The notes: generated by a model not told the origin, from the sequence alone. 64,000 bases of DNA from JAEYKI01 sp036679405 (GCA_036679405.1 JAVBVZ010000034.1:186001-250000), one strand, 5' to 3'; positions 16,162 through 25,501 are shown, counted from the first letter of the stretch. A program made the numbers and translations.

Positions 16162-16194
16162 AAAGATGCTCCCGAATCGTATTTTATACTAATA

Positions 16195-16222
16195 TTATCG
16201 TCACCCGGGCCCACAAACTTTA
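16195..16222 (-). promoter_or_regulatory. Sigma-28 (FliA)-type promoter for the late flagellar segment
   Basis: On the minus strand TAAA (16222-16219), a 16-base spacer and GACGATAA (16202-16195), matching 7 of 8 positions of the GCCGATAA consensus; the spacer is one base longer than the ideal 15. It sits in the only gap of about 100 bases in this part of the cluster, 34 bases before the ATG of the rod gene, and would drive flgG through flgM, flgK, flgL, fliW and csrA. Confidence 0.65.
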
Positions 16223-16259
16223 GTTTATATTTCACAACTTTTCCAAGGCCCGTCCTTCT

Positions 16260-16709
16260 TCAGGAAAGCCCGCGCCCTCCTAAAGCCAGCACCAGATTTA
16301 CTTCCCCTCTGGAGACTTTGCATTGCTCCGCGATTTCCCCGGCGGAAAGCCCCTTTATGCTGAGGGCTGCCGCCCGTTCATACAAATCGTCCCGGCCGCT
16401 GTCCGCATCCTCCGACTCCTTTTCTTCTGTTTTGTGCTGTGTGCGGGGCAAAACGGCGGCGGATAATACGTCTTCGTGCGCACGACGCACCGCGCGGTCG
16501 ATTTCTGCCTTGCTGTCCTCTACATAACTTTCCAGCGCTCCCAGAAGTCCGCTTAATTCATCATACATTCTTGTAAGCTTTTTTTCCTGTCTCTCTCTCT
16601 CTCCGGCTTCCTCGGCCCTGTTCTTTCGTATGCTTTTTACAATGATAAAGGCAAGCGCCGCGCCCAGTCCGAAAACAAAAGCCGCAAACAAATAATATTC
16701 GATTCCCAT
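16260..16709 (-). CDS. SwrB-like membrane-anchored flagellar operon protein
   Basis: A 149-residue protein with one N-terminal membrane helix (residues 5-25), a charged coiled-coil region (about 28-75), a low-complexity acidic linker, and a C-terminal small helix-turn-helix-like end (AAALSIKGLSAGEIAEQCKVS then RGEVNLVLALGGR). This plan, and the site two genes downstream of fapA in a fla/che cluster, match Bacillus SwrB/DUF6115, which promotes flagellar export gate maturation. Sequence identity is not assessable here, so I treat it as a family-level match. Confidence 0.7.
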   Translation of the reverse strand: MGIEYYLFAAFVFGLGAALAFIIVKSIRKNRAEEAGERERQEKKLTRMYDELSGLLGALESYVEDSKAEIDRAVRRAHEDVLSAAVLPRTQHKTEEKESEDADSGRDDLYERAAALSIKGLSAGEIAEQCKVSRGEVNLVLALGGRGLS

Positions 16710-16719
16710 GCATATCTCC

Positions 16720-17031
16720 TCATATTGTAATATCTATTTCTGTCCCCAGAACGTCCGGAGGCGGCGCCGGCTGCTGTTCAGGTTCGCCCGTTTCTTTTTG
16801 TTCCCGATTCTCTTCATCTTTTTGCGAATGTCCGCCGCCTTCACGAGAAACACTCTTTTGCTCAGCCTGCTTTGCCTTCATGACCGTTTTCCCGTCATGC
16901 AGGGCGCGCTGCTGCTCCAGTTGCGCCGCAAACTGCTTTTCATTTTCCGCCGCATCATTGCGGGCGGCCATCTGGCGCGCATATTCTGCCGTACGATGGA
17001 TCATGACCTGGTTATCGATCCCTTTGACCAT
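16720..17031 (-). CDS. Hypothetical flagellar operon protein
   Basis: A 103-residue hydrophilic protein, rich in Gln, Glu, Lys and Ala, with a probable N-terminal helix (MIHRTAEYARQMAARNDAAENE) and a disordered Pro/Glu-rich C-terminal half. No signal peptide, membrane segment or known motif is seen. It is separated from fapA by 12 bases and from the SwrB-like gene by 10 bases, so it is part of the transcript. The arrangement resembles the small genes between fapA and swrB in other Clostridia, but I do not recognise a function. Confidence 0.65.
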   Translation of the reverse strand: MVKGIDNQVMIHRTAEYARQMAARNDAAENEKQFAAQLEQQRALHDGKTVMKAKQAEQKSVSREGGGHSQKDEENREQKETGEPEQQPAPPPDVLGTEIDITI

Positions 17032-17043
17032 AAACGCCTTCTT

Positions 17044-18711
17044 TTAAAAGCTTACGCCCTTATCCCGGCAGTTGCATGGCTCCGCAGTAATTCGGCCCTC
17101 CCGGCAGCAAAGCGTGACGGCCGATTCTTCAGTCCGCACCTGATACACATTGTTGCCGATGGATACCCTTGTCCCCGGAAAAATTTTCTCCAGTACGTGT
17201 ACGCATTCTTCCGCCGTATGGGCGATCTCCATTCTCAGTTCTTCATATTCCTCCGCCATGCGCTTCTCCTCTTTTTTGAGCGCCAGCAATTTTTTTGTGA
17301 TCTCCATCCTGACTTCCATATTGGCTGCGGACAGCGTGCCCACCGTGGATTTCAAGGCCGTATCCAGACGCTCCACATTGTTCCTGGCCTGCTGAAGCAT
17401 TTCTTTTAATTTCAGATACCGCTCTCTTTTTTTTGGTGAAGCCCCGATGTTCACAATAGTCTGTATCCCGGATTCCGCACCTATTATGCGAGCCCTGAGC
17501 CCTTTTCCCGCATCGGTTACGCCGCCGACCAGCATTCCTTTTTCGTCAGTCAGTTCCACAGTTCCTTCGCAGCTCACCTTACTGTGCAGTATGTATCCGG
17601 CACATATTTTTACTTCGGCCTGCGCATCCGCCCGCTGAATAAAAAGCGCATATATACTCCCGCCTGCGTGAAGCGTCCCCTTGTCCGCTCCCTGGATGCC
17701 CCGTTTCAGCACGATATCTCCTCCGCTTTCAATGTGCGCGTCTTCCACAACGCCGTTTACCGTTACCGATCCGTCCGCGCGCACAAAAAAACCCGAATTG
17801 ACGTTTCCCGTTATCAGGACGTCCCCGTCAAAATCGATATTTCCCACCGCCATATCCACATCCCCGTTTACGGTATATACCGGCGATACGACCACTTTCC
17901 CGAACTGCAGGCTGGCGACTCCGCCCATCTTGGCATAAAGAGCATTTTTGTCTTCGGATAAAACGACATTCTTGCCGGAGGGCATGGCCGCTTCTTTCCC
18001 TTTTTTGGCCGTAATCTTTTTGCCCCGTACATCCATCCCGTCTGTGCCCGCTCCGGCCAATTTTCGGCTTACCAAGAGCTGTCCTTCCAGCACATTTTCA
18101 ATCTTACATGCATCCCTGAAATCGATCCGCCCGTCTTCTTTTTCCCGGAGCACGTTCCGGATGTTTTTTTTAATTGAAAAATGAAACGTTATCTCCCCGT
18201 CTTCTCCATTTTTGGCCTCCCGCCCGCAGGCGATCAGCGCCGGCCGGCCGTATTCCCTGTTTTCAAGCAGACGGCCGATTGTGTCCTCATCCGCCCCGAA
18301 AACAATGCCGTATTCTTCACGCACCACCGCAAGCAGCTTTTCTTTTGACAGCAGTGCCCCGCCCGGGTCTGGCGGCAGGAGGGTCAGGGTTGCTTTCATA
18401 TTGGATTCTTCCAGCAAAACCCGCGCTTCTTCATCCAATATTTTTTCGCTGCAGGGCTCTGAAATTCTGACCGGCTCTCCGCCGCCGGATTCCATAAACG
18501 TTTGTGCAACACCTATTGCAGAAGCGTCAAACCCTTTTCTTTTTAGCTGCATCAGGCACAGCCCTTTATTGAAACCTTCATTTTGGGAGCAAAACGAAAA
18601 AAACACGCCTTCCTCATGGTATTCCAGGCAATAGCCTGCGCCGTTTTTCTCTGGAAAGTCTTCGCTGTCCATATTTTCTTTTTGGAAACGTTCTTCTTCA
18701 AAATGATCCAT
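17044..18711 (-). CDS. fapA: FapA-family protein (DUF342)
   Basis: A cytoplasmic beta-helical protein of about 555 residues. The DUF342 core (about 170-400) has repeated turns such as VNGDVDMAVGNIDFDGDVLITGNVNSGF, written here in parts as NIDFDGDVLITGNV and VNGVVEDAHIESGGDIV, and a long C-terminal coiled coil (ERYLKLKEMLQQARNNVE, AALKKEEKRMAEE). FapA proteins occur next to fliA in Firmicutes flagellar operons, and in Vibrio a homologue affects polar localisation of glucose-PTS components. Start ATG 18711 has GAGG 6 bases upstream; a TTG four codons earlier overlaps the ribosome site. Confidence 0.85.
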   Translation of the reverse strand: MDHFEEERFQKENMDSEDFPEKNGAGYCLEYHEEGVFFSFCSQNEGFNKGLCLMQLKRKGFDASAIGVAQTFMESGGGEPVRISEPCSEKILDEEARVLLEESNMKATLTLLPPDPGGALLSKEKLLAVVREEYGIVFGADEDTIGRLLENREYGRPALIACGREAKNGEDGEITFHFSIKKNIRNVLREKEDGRIDFRDACKIENVLEGQLLVSRKLAGAGTDGMDVRGKKITAKKGKEAAMPSGKNVVLSEDKNALYAKMGGVASLQFGKVVVSPVYTVNGDVDMAVGNIDFDGDVLITGNVNSGFFVRADGSVTVNGVVEDAHIESGGDIVLKRGIQGADKGTLHAGGSIYALFIQRADAQAEVKICAGYILHSKVSCEGTVELTDEKGMLVGGVTDAGKGLRARIIGAESGIQTIVNIGASPKKRERYLKLKEMLQQARNNVERLDTALKSTVGTLSAANMEVRMEITKKLLALKKEEKRMAEEYEELRMEIAHTAEECVHVLEKIFPGTRVSIGNNVYQVRTEESAVTLCCREGRITAEPCNCRDKGVSF

Positions 18712-18743
18712 ACCATACCTCAAATAACCGCTTTATGCCTCTT

Positions 18744-19523
18744 TTATCGCAATTGCCGTTTCATCAATTCCTGTATCCGCTTTAAAGCTTTGGAATGGAT
18801 TTGCGAAACCCTGGATTCGGTCACTTGCAGGACCTCTGCAATTTCGCGCAAAAGCAACTCTTCACTGTAATAAAGTTCAATCACCATCCGTTCGTTTTTT
18901 GGAAGCATATCCAAAACGCCCGAAAGAATAGCGGACATTTCTTTTTTTTCATACTGCATTTCAGGATCCGCATCCCGGTCCGGGTCCTGAACCGTGTCCA
19001 TCAGTTTCAGTCCCTCCTCGCCTGTGCTTCCCGCTATCACACTTTCAAAATAAATGATATTGTGGATATATTCGTTATCCAGCGCTTCACGTACCTGCCG
19101 GACCTTCATTCCGAGATGATCGGCAACTTCCTGTTCGGTCGCTTCCCTCCCAAACCGTACGGAGAGATGGTCAAAGGCATTTTGAACCGTCTTTATTTTG
19201 GAACGCATACTGCTGGATACCCAGTCCTGCCTGCGCATGTAATCCAGAATTTCGCCACGGATCCGCTTGCACGCATATGTTTCAAATTTTACGTTCCGCA
19301 CCCGGTCGTACCTGCCGATCGCATCCATCAACCCAAGCACGCCGCTGCTTATAAGGTCGTCATAATCATTGAAACTCTTATATTTGGGCATCATTCTGAG
19401 TACCAGTTTGCGAACCAAATGCAAATAGTGCAGAAGCAGGTCGTTTTTAGCCTCCACCGAAGGATCTTCTAAATACGCTTCCCAAAGCGCGTCTGCATTT
19501 CGGACTTTTTCGGATGTTTGCAA
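18744..19523 (-). CDS. fliA: RNA polymerase sigma-28 factor FliA/SigD
   Basis: Sigma factor for late flagellar and chemotaxis genes. The 259 residues contain region 2 (YDDLISSGVLGLMDAIGRYD; FETYACKRIRGEILDYMRRQ, the -10 recognising part), region 3, and region 4 (LPKNERMVIELYYSEELLLR, then EIAEVLQVTESRVSQIHSKAL, the -35 helix-turn-helix). It starts at TTG with GGAGG 5 bases upstream. It is held in the middle of the cluster after ycgR, as sigD in Bacillus fla/che. Promoters of its type are visible at 16195, 39091, 39147 and 58927. Confidence 0.96.
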   Translation of the reverse strand: MQTSEKVRNADALWEAYLEDPSVEAKNDLLLHYLHLVRKLVLRMMPKYKSFNDYDDLISSGVLGLMDAIGRYDRVRNVKFETYACKRIRGEILDYMRRQDWVSSSMRSKIKTVQNAFDHLSVRFGREATEQEVADHLGMKVRQVREALDNEYIHNIIYFESVIAGSTGEEGLKLMDTVQDPDRDADPEMQYEKKEMSAILSGVLDMLPKNERMVIELYYSEELLLREIAEVLQVTESRVSQIHSKALKRIQELMKRQLR

Positions 19524-19553
19524 AGCTGCCTCCTTTTCAAGCCGTTTTCAAAG

Positions 19554-20234
19554 TTACCTGTGACCGATCTGTTTTTTATAAATGAACCGCCGTATAAAGC
19601 GCACCTGTTTATCCTTTTCGACATTAAACTTTATTCCCAGACAATAGCAGTCGTTTATAACATCCGTCCTCCGGACGATGGTTGCCGGAAAATAATATTC
19701 CGATCCGTCCAGTTCAAAAAGGCAATCAACCGCATCGCCCATTTTGAACTCCCCGCAAACGGTCTGCACGCCGATTCCCGCTTCCGAAATGTTAATCCCC
19801 TGGCATTTTTTGTATGCGCCCCGGGTATCTCTTGAGCGCAGTTGAACATCAAAAAACATCTTCAGGCGATACGTTTTTCTGCGCTGCAGCCTTTCTATTT
19901 TGGATATCCTCTCTATTTTAGTCATTTTCATGCCCTGCAGGACATCATTTTTTTGTATTGTTGCTTTAAAATGAAGGCACAGGTCATTATAGTACTGAAA
20001 CTTGTCCGTATTATAATCTTCATTTTCCCCCAGATATTTGGGTACCCATATCTGCTTGTCGCGTATGATCTGGACATCCATCTGCTTTCCTTCCCATCCG
20101 GCGGACGACTCAATAAACTGCTGTGTCCAAATTTCCCGGTCGCGCACAAATTGGACGACCGTCTTGCATTTGCGGCCGTCGGCAAATTCAATATGCAGCA
20201 ATTCACCTAAATTCAACTGAAAATTATTATTCAA
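19554..20234 (-). CDS. ycgR: YcgR-like PilZ-domain protein (c-di-GMP receptor)
   Basis: Likely c-di-GMP-responsive flagellar brake. The 226-residue protein has an N-terminal YcgR-N-like beta domain (to about 100) and a C-terminal PilZ domain with the ligand motif RRKTYR (RxxxR) near residue 113 and INISEAGIGV (the [DN]xSxxG motif, here NISEAG), so nucleotide binding is expected to be intact. It begins at TTG, with a 4-base overlap with flhG (TTGA). Its place beside flhF-flhG and fliA is common in Clostridia. An HD-GYP protein that could degrade the ligand is encoded at 29417-30490. Confidence 0.92.
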   Translation of the reverse strand: MNNNFQLNLGELLHIEFADGRKCKTVVQFVRDREIWTQQFIESSAGWEGKQMDVQIIRDKQIWVPKYLGENEDYNTDKFQYYNDLCLHFKATIQKNDVLQGMKMTKIERISKIERLQRRKTYRLKMFFDVQLRSRDTRGAYKKCQGINISEAGIGVQTVCGEFKMGDAVDCLFELDGSEYYFPATIVRRTDVINDCYCLGIKFNVEKDKQVRFIRRFIYKKQIGHR

Positions 20235-21106
20235 TTTTCGTACCTCTTCAATTTAAATCTTTCTAAAAACAGCTTGAATCCCCGCGCCTTTGGGCAAATT
20301 TCCCCGCCCCGGACAATCTGCTCCGCGATCCGCTTAACCTGCTTTGACGCCGAGCTGCCCGGATGTTTCAAAACATAAGGAACCAGTTCGTAAACGCTTT
20401 TTGTGATCAGTTCGTCAGACTGTACATAACCCATCAGCGTGGTCGGATAATTCAAAAACTTATCCACCACCTGTTTGAAGTTTTCGCTCGTAGCAAGTGC
20501 CTGTTTTTCACTGTCCGCTTTATTGACAATCAGATGGACCGCAGGCTTTTCTTTCAGTTTTGCAGCCGTTTTCAAAACCACAAAGGCATCGGTGATGGAC
20601 GTAGGCTCAGGCGTCAGGACCAACAGGGTTTCATCGCTCGCATCCATCAGGCGAAGAATGTTTCCGTCCATCCCCGCTCCGGTGTCAAATAAAATATAAT
20701 CTACATCCCTCTCCAGGCTTTCCATCTGCAACAGAACATCTTCCAGCCGTTCGGGCGCTATGTTCATGAGTTCGGCCACGCCGGGCCCTCCCGAAATAAA
20801 CTGTACGCCTTCAAAACAGGCTTCTATCACTTCCTGCAGGTTTTTTTCGCCCCGGACAACATGACCGATGTCATAAGCCGCATTTGCACCAAGCAGGATA
20901 TTGACGTTGGAAAATCCGAAATCCGCATCTATAATGACCGTTTTTTTTCCTATTTTAGCCAGCGCCAGCGCCAGGTTGACCGTCAGGCTGGTTTTGCCCA
21001 CTCCGCCTTTTCCGCTGGTCACCGTAATGATTTTCGCTTTGCCCTGCTCTTTTTTCTGCCGGATATTGGCCAGTATCTCGCGCAGACGTTTTGCCTGATC
21101 TTCCAT
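20231..21106 (-). CDS. flhG: Flagellar number regulator FlhG (YlxH, MinD-like ATPase)
   Basis: MinD/ParA-type ATPase that controls flagellar number and placement with FlhF. The 291 residues start with MEDQAKRLREI, containing the DQAxxLR motif that stimulates the FlhF GTPase, then the deviant Walker A SGKGGVGKTSL (near 31), switch I DADFGFSNVNILLG, and switch II LFDTGAGM. A C-terminal amphipathic tail (LFLERFKLKRYEN) can serve as membrane-targeting sequence. It follows flhF by 2 bases. Confidence 0.95.
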   Translation of the reverse strand: MEDQAKRLREILANIRQKKEQGKAKIITVTSGKGGVGKTSLTVNLALALAKIGKKTVIIDADFGFSNVNILLGANAAYDIGHVVRGEKNLQEVIEACFEGVQFISGGPGVAELMNIAPERLEDVLLQMESLERDVDYILFDTGAGMDGNILRLMDASDETLLVLTPEPTSITDAFVVLKTAAKLKEKPAVHLIVNKADSEKQALATSENFKQVVDKFLNYPTTLMGYVQSDELITKSVYELVPYVLKHPGSSASKQVKRIAEQIVRGGEICPKARGFKLFLERFKLKRYEN

Positions 21107-21108
21107 AG

Positions 21109-22266
21109 CTATCTCCCCATGACCCTGCGGATCACCTGGTCCGGATCCATTTTGGCAATATCGTCCGGCACATTCTGTCCGGCCGTTACATAAGAAAGAG
21201 GACGCCTGCTGGTATCCGCAATATAAAACAGGATTCCGCTGCCGCTCACTTCATCCATTTTTGTAACAATCAAATTATAATTTTTTAAAAAGCCGTAATC
21301 CGAAAAAATCGTCCGCAGTACATTCGCAGATGTGGAAGCGCTCACCGTCAGGTAGACTTCATCCACCTTGCCGGATTCCATAAGGGAGATCAGTTCTTTT
21401 TTGTGATTTTTATCCCCCGAAACCTTTCCCGCGGTATCTATCAGCACGATATCCATTTTTTCCATGGAATCAAGCGCGTCGCCGATTTCTTCCGGATGAT
21501 AAATCGTTAAGTACGGCGTTTTGAGTATCTCGCTGTATGCTTTCAGGTGTTCTTGTGCGCCCACCCGGTAAACGTCTGTATTGATAATCCCAACGCTTAG
21601 TTTTTCCTTGCAGATCATGCTGGAAGCAAGCTTCACCAGGGTGGTCGTTTTTCCCACGCCGGTAGGCCCGGCGAGCATCACAACCTTCTGCCTGAATTTT
21701 GTACAGCGGATAAACTGGGGCATCCGCAGCATATCCGTCAGGATGCTGCGCATCACATCTTTGGGATTCGCTTCCATTTTAGATGCGATTTTCTGCGTAT
21801 CCAGACAGATCTGCCGGGCCAGCTGCGCTTCAAAATCCTGCGCGATCAATTGGTCGTGCAAAAGACCTATTTCCGGCGGAAAAGAAGGCTCAGCCATCTT
21901 TCCGTACAAGCCCATCCGGTCGGAAAACTGCTGCATCATGGTTTTGATTTCAGCAATCTGGTCTCCCAGAACCTGTTCGTTCCCGCCGCCCGCAGACTGG
22001 GCAGCAGATATCTTTTCCGCAAAACTTTCAATAGAGGCCCTCTCCATCCGGGGCGCTGTTTTGCTCATATAGACCGGCTTTTTCAAATAGGCCGCATCAT
22101 CAAAACTGACCACTACTTCGATAATCTTTTTGGAAAAAATCCCCCGGATTCCTTTTTTGGGGCGCACCATCTTACTGCTTATGATCACCGCATCCGGTCC
22201 CAGCTCTGTCTTGATTTTTTTTAAGGCTTCCTGCATATTGTCGGCATAAAATTTTTTCAGTTCCAT
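21109..22266 (-). CDS. flhF: Signal-recognition-particle-like GTPase FlhF
   Basis: SRP-type GTPase that sets the site of flagellar assembly. The 386-residue reading begins at MELKKFYADNMQEALKKIK, the usual FlhF opening, because GGAGG lies 5 bases before ATG 22266; a longer frame to 22404 is not needed. The GTPase part has P-loop GPTGVGKTTTLVKL, the DVYRVGAQEHLK switch, IVLIDTAGK and the specificity motif TKMDE. A linker (about 85-140) separates the N-terminal part. It lies between flhA and flhG, as in Bacillus fla/che. Confidence 0.95.
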   Translation of the reverse strand: MELKKFYADNMQEALKKIKTELGPDAVIISSKMVRPKKGIRGIFSKKIIEVVVSFDDAAYLKKPVYMSKTAPRMERASIESFAEKISAAQSAGGGNEQVLGDQIAEIKTMMQQFSDRMGLYGKMAEPSFPPEIGLLHDQLIAQDFEAQLARQICLDTQKIASKMEANPKDVMRSILTDMLRMPQFIRCTKFRQKVVMLAGPTGVGKTTTLVKLASSMICKEKLSVGIINTDVYRVGAQEHLKAYSEILKTPYLTIYHPEEIGDALDSMEKMDIVLIDTAGKVSGDKNHKKELISLMESGKVDEVYLTVSASTSANVLRTIFSDYGFLKNYNLIVTKMDEVSGSGILFYIADTSRRPLSYVTAGQNVPDDIAKMDPDQVIRRVMGR

Positions 22267-22318
22267 AAGCGCCTCCATCCGGCCATATTCATTCGTTTCA
22301 TAAAATACTCTGTTCGCC

Positions 22319-24376
22319 TCAGGCGGTCTGTGCCGTTTCAATAGACAGCATCCCGTCCGAAACGACCTCAACATTCGGATCCAGCTCATTGTAGGAAAGC
22401 ACAACCAGATCGGGGATCATTTGGCTGGTCAGATTTTTAAAATGCCTCCTGACCAGCGGCGAAGTCAGGACAATGGGCGTAAGCCCCAGCCTGTTGATCT
22501 TTTCGATCGCCGCTTTTAAGCTGAAATAGATTTTTTGGATTTTTTCCTGTTCAAGAGCAACATACGCTCCGTGCTCGGTCTGCTTTACATGCTCGCTAAT
22601 CGTCTTTTCAAGCATCGGATCCAGCGTTATGACACGCGCCTTATTGTCCGGAATAAAACGTTTTGATATAGAGCGGCTTAAATTTTTGCGTACATATTCG
22701 GTCAGCAGATCTATATCCCGCACCGTGCCCCCATAATCGGCCAGGGTTTCCAGAATTGTGCCCATGTCCCGTATGGAGATATTTTCCTTTAAAAGGTTTG
22801 CGAGCACTTTTTGTATTTCGCCAAGAGAAAACATTTTGGGCAGCACCTCATCTACCAGTGCCGGCTGCGTTTTCTTTAAGTTTTCCACCAAAGTCAGGAC
22901 CTGTTGACGGTCCAGAAGCTCAAAACTATGCCGCTTGATCGTTTCCGTCAGATGCGTTGCAATGACCGAAGGCGCATCCACCGTTGTATACCCTAAAAGT
23001 TCGGCTTTCTCCTTGTCGCTTTCAGGCACCCAGGTCGCATTCAGTCCGAAAGTCGGTTCCACCGTTTCAATGCCCTGTATTTTTTCTTTTGCTTCGCCCG
23101 TCTCAAGGGCCAGGATATACCCAAGCATCACCTTTCCGCGCGCCACTTCTATATCTTTGATCTTTACCACATACTCACTGGTTTTGAGCTGTATATTGTC
23201 CCGGATCCGGATCACCGGAACGATCAGCCCCAAATCAAGGGCACATTGCCTTCGGATCATGACCACCCTCTCCAGCAGATCACCGCCCTGGCTGGCATCC
23301 ACCAGCGGTACCAGCCCATATCCGAGCTCCATTTCGATCAGTTCCACCTGCAGAAGGGAAGTAACGTTTTCCGGTTTTCTTTTTTCTTTTGCACGGGCGG
23401 CTTCTTCGTTCACCGCCACCGGCTCTGGCTTTTTGGCTTTTTGGCTGAGCATATAACCGATCAGCATCATCAAACCCGCAATTGCAAAAAAAGGCACTTT
23501 GGGCAAGCCGGGAATCAGGCTGATGCATATAAGCATCACGGACAACACGTAAAAGATATACGGATGCCTTGCAAACTGCTCTAAAATGTCGCGGCCCAGA
23601 TGGTTCTCCGATTCTGCGCGCGTTACAATGATGCCGGTTGCGGTAGAAATCATCAACGCCGGTATCTGGCTGACCAGTCCGTCTCCGATGGTCGCGATGG
23701 TATAAACGTTCAAAATTTCCGTAAATCCCATGTCTGTGCTGGACATCATCCCGATGACCAGTCCGCCCACAATATTGATGACCGTGATCAGGATGCCGAC
23801 GATAGCGTCTCCTTTTACAAATTTGCTGGATCCGTCCATTGCCCCGTAGAACTCGGCTTCCTTGCGTATTGCGTCCCGGCGGATCCGGGCGCCCTGTTCG
23901 TCAATAAGCCCGGAATTAAGGTCCGCATCCACTGCCATCTGCTTGCCCGGCATGGCGTCCAGGGTAAACCGCGCGGAAACTTCGGCCACGCGTTCCGCGC
24001 CTTTGGTAATCACGACAAACTGGATCACAATGATGATCAGAAAAATGATAACGCCGACCACCAGATTGTTTCCGGTCACAAAAGAACCAAAGGCCTGGAT
24101 GACGCTTCCGGCATACCCGCCGTTTCCAAGGATCAGCCGGGTGGAAGATATGTTCAGCCCCAGCCTGAAAAGAGTCAGGATCAGCAAAAGAGACGGATAC
24201 GCTGAAAATTCCAGCGGATTATGTACATACAGGGTCATCAGAAGCACCAGAAGGGACGTGGAAATGTTGATGACCAAAAAAACGTCCATCAACATGGGCG
24301 GCAGGGGCAATATGATCAGTAAAACCACCAGCAGTACAACAACCGCTATAAACGCGTCCTTTAATTTCATGGGCAT
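22319..24376 (-). CDS. flhA: Flagellar type III export gate protein FlhA
   Basis: Largest export-gate subunit, with about eight N-terminal membrane helices and a large cytosolic domain that receives chaperone-substrate complexes. The FHIPEP family motif region is clear (AERVAEVSARFTLDAMPGKQ, MAVDADLNSGLIDEQGARIR, GAMDGSSKFVKGDAI), and the cytosolic part includes TIGDGLVSQIPALMISTATG. About 685 residues. The start is uncertain: ATG 24376 (GAAGG 10 bases upstream) is used, ATG 24370 is nearly as good, and GTG 24403 has no spaced ribosome site. It follows flhB. Confidence 0.96.
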   Translation of the reverse strand: MPMKLKDAFIAVVVLLVVLLIILPLPPMLMDVFLVINISTSLLVLLMTLYVHNPLEFSAYPSLLLILTLFRLGLNISSTRLILGNGGYAGSVIQAFGSFVTGNNLVVGVIIFLIIIVIQFVVITKGAERVAEVSARFTLDAMPGKQMAVDADLNSGLIDEQGARIRRDAIRKEAEFYGAMDGSSKFVKGDAIVGILITVINIVGGLVIGMMSSTDMGFTEILNVYTIATIGDGLVSQIPALMISTATGIIVTRAESENHLGRDILEQFARHPYIFYVLSVMLICISLIPGLPKVPFFAIAGLMMLIGYMLSQKAKKPEPVAVNEEAARAKEKRKPENVTSLLQVELIEMELGYGLVPLVDASQGGDLLERVVMIRRQCALDLGLIVPVIRIRDNIQLKTSEYVVKIKDIEVARGKVMLGYILALETGEAKEKIQGIETVEPTFGLNATWVPESDKEKAELLGYTTVDAPSVIATHLTETIKRHSFELLDRQQVLTLVENLKKTQPALVDEVLPKMFSLGEIQKVLANLLKENISIRDMGTILETLADYGGTVRDIDLLTEYVRKNLSRSISKRFIPDNKARVITLDPMLEKTISEHVKQTEHGAYVALEQEKIQKIYFSLKAAIEKINRLGLTPIVLTSPLVRRHFKNLTSQMIPDLVVLSYNELDPNVEVVSDGMLSIETAQTA

Positions 24377-24406
24377 TCTCTTTGGGCCTTCATCTGCCTG
24401 CACCTT

Positions 24407-25498
24407 TCATCTTTTTTCATACTTCCGGTCTTTGTTTTTCATTCTGTAGATATGCGCCAATATCTCGGCTACCGCCTGATACAGGGATGCCGGGATCAGA
24501 TCTCCTACCTCGCAGGCAGCATACAGCGCCTGGGCCAAAGGCTTGTCCTCCACAATTTCCACTTTGTTTTCCCGCGCGATCTCCTTGATCTTCTGGGCAA
24601 TCAGATCCTTTCCGCGCGCCACCACTCTGGGCGCGGCGGCGCTTTTTTCCTCATATTTGAGCGCGACTGCATAATGCGTCGGGTTGGTAATAATTACATC
24701 CGCATCCGGCACGCTGTTCATCATGCGCATTGCAGCCATCTGCCGCTGCTTTTGTCGGATGCGCCCTTTGATCTGCGGATCTCCTTCCGTCTGTTTGTAT
24801 TCCATCTTGACTTCATACTTGGTCATGCGGAGATCTTTTTCATATTTACGCCATTGATAAAAATAATCCATCACTGCTACCGCAGCCAGCACGCCGCAAA
24901 CTTTAAACGCCGCCCCAAATATGATGTCCATGGCCTTCATGACGGATGCCTGCGGTCCCGATGTCATCATCATGGAAAAAGCCGTCGCGTTCGCCGTGAT
25001 TTCGAGATACAGCACCAGGCAGACCAGGCCTACTTTCATAGCCGTCTTAAGCGTTTCATACACCGTCCGCACAGAAAAGATTCTTTTAAAGCCCTCCAAA
25101 GGGTTCAAACGCTCTATTTTAAACCCCATTGCCTTGGTGCTGAACAAAAATCCCGTCTGCATCACATTCATAAGGATACCGCCGGCCAGGGCCACCGCCA
25201 GAACAGGAAGCATCACCGTTGCAAAGCCCGTAACGGCACTGCGCACCACCGGAAACACCAGTCCGGGGGTCAACGCTTCGGAGATATGCGCAGCGTTCGC
25301 AAAATATCCGGCGGAAAGGTTCGCAAGCTGTCCGCCGATGGTAGGCAATAGCGCCTTGAGCGTTCCAAACATCAAAAGCAGCGCGCCCGCGCTCACCAGC
25401 TCCATGCTTTTGAGTACCTGCCCGCGCTCCCGGGCTTCTTTTCGTTTTTTAGGGGTTGCGCTTTCAGTGCGTTCCCCGCTGCTCGTGTTATCCGCCAT
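24407..25498 (-). CDS. flhB: Flagellar export switch protein FlhB
   Basis: Switches export specificity from rod/hook to filament substrates after self-cleavage. The 363 residues contain the N-terminal basic segment (GERTESATPKKRKEARERGQ), four membrane helices, and the cytosolic domain with the autocleavage motif NPTH (VIITNPTHYAVALKYE, near 268), intact. The end (EVGDLIPASLYQAVAEILAH) is typical. A separate FlhB C-terminal-like protein is encoded at 40135-40401. It starts 3 bases after fliR. Confidence 0.97.
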   Translation of the reverse strand: MADNTSSGERTESATPKKRKEARERGQVLKSMELVSAGALLLMFGTLKALLPTIGGQLANLSAGYFANAAHISEALTPGLVFPVVRSAVTGFATVMLPVLAVALAGGILMNVMQTGFLFSTKAMGFKIERLNPLEGFKRIFSVRTVYETLKTAMKVGLVCLVLYLEITANATAFSMMMTSGPQASVMKAMDIIFGAAFKVCGVLAAVAVMDYFYQWRKYEKDLRMTKYEVKMEYKQTEGDPQIKGRIRQKQRQMAAMRMMNSVPDADVIITNPTHYAVALKYEEKSAAAPRVVARGKDLIAQKIKEIARENKVEIVEDKPLAQALYAACEVGDLIPASLYQAVAEILAHIYRMKNKDRKYEKR

Positions 25499-25501
25499 TT
25501 T

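Noticed and set aside
22267..22404. N-terminal extension of FlhF upstream of MELKKF
   Set aside because: The extension has no family similarity, and GGAGG is ideally placed before the internal ATG 22266.
24452..25351. 299-codon plus-strand frame opposite flhB
   Set aside because: His/Arg-rich antisense shadow; flhB is intact on the other strand.
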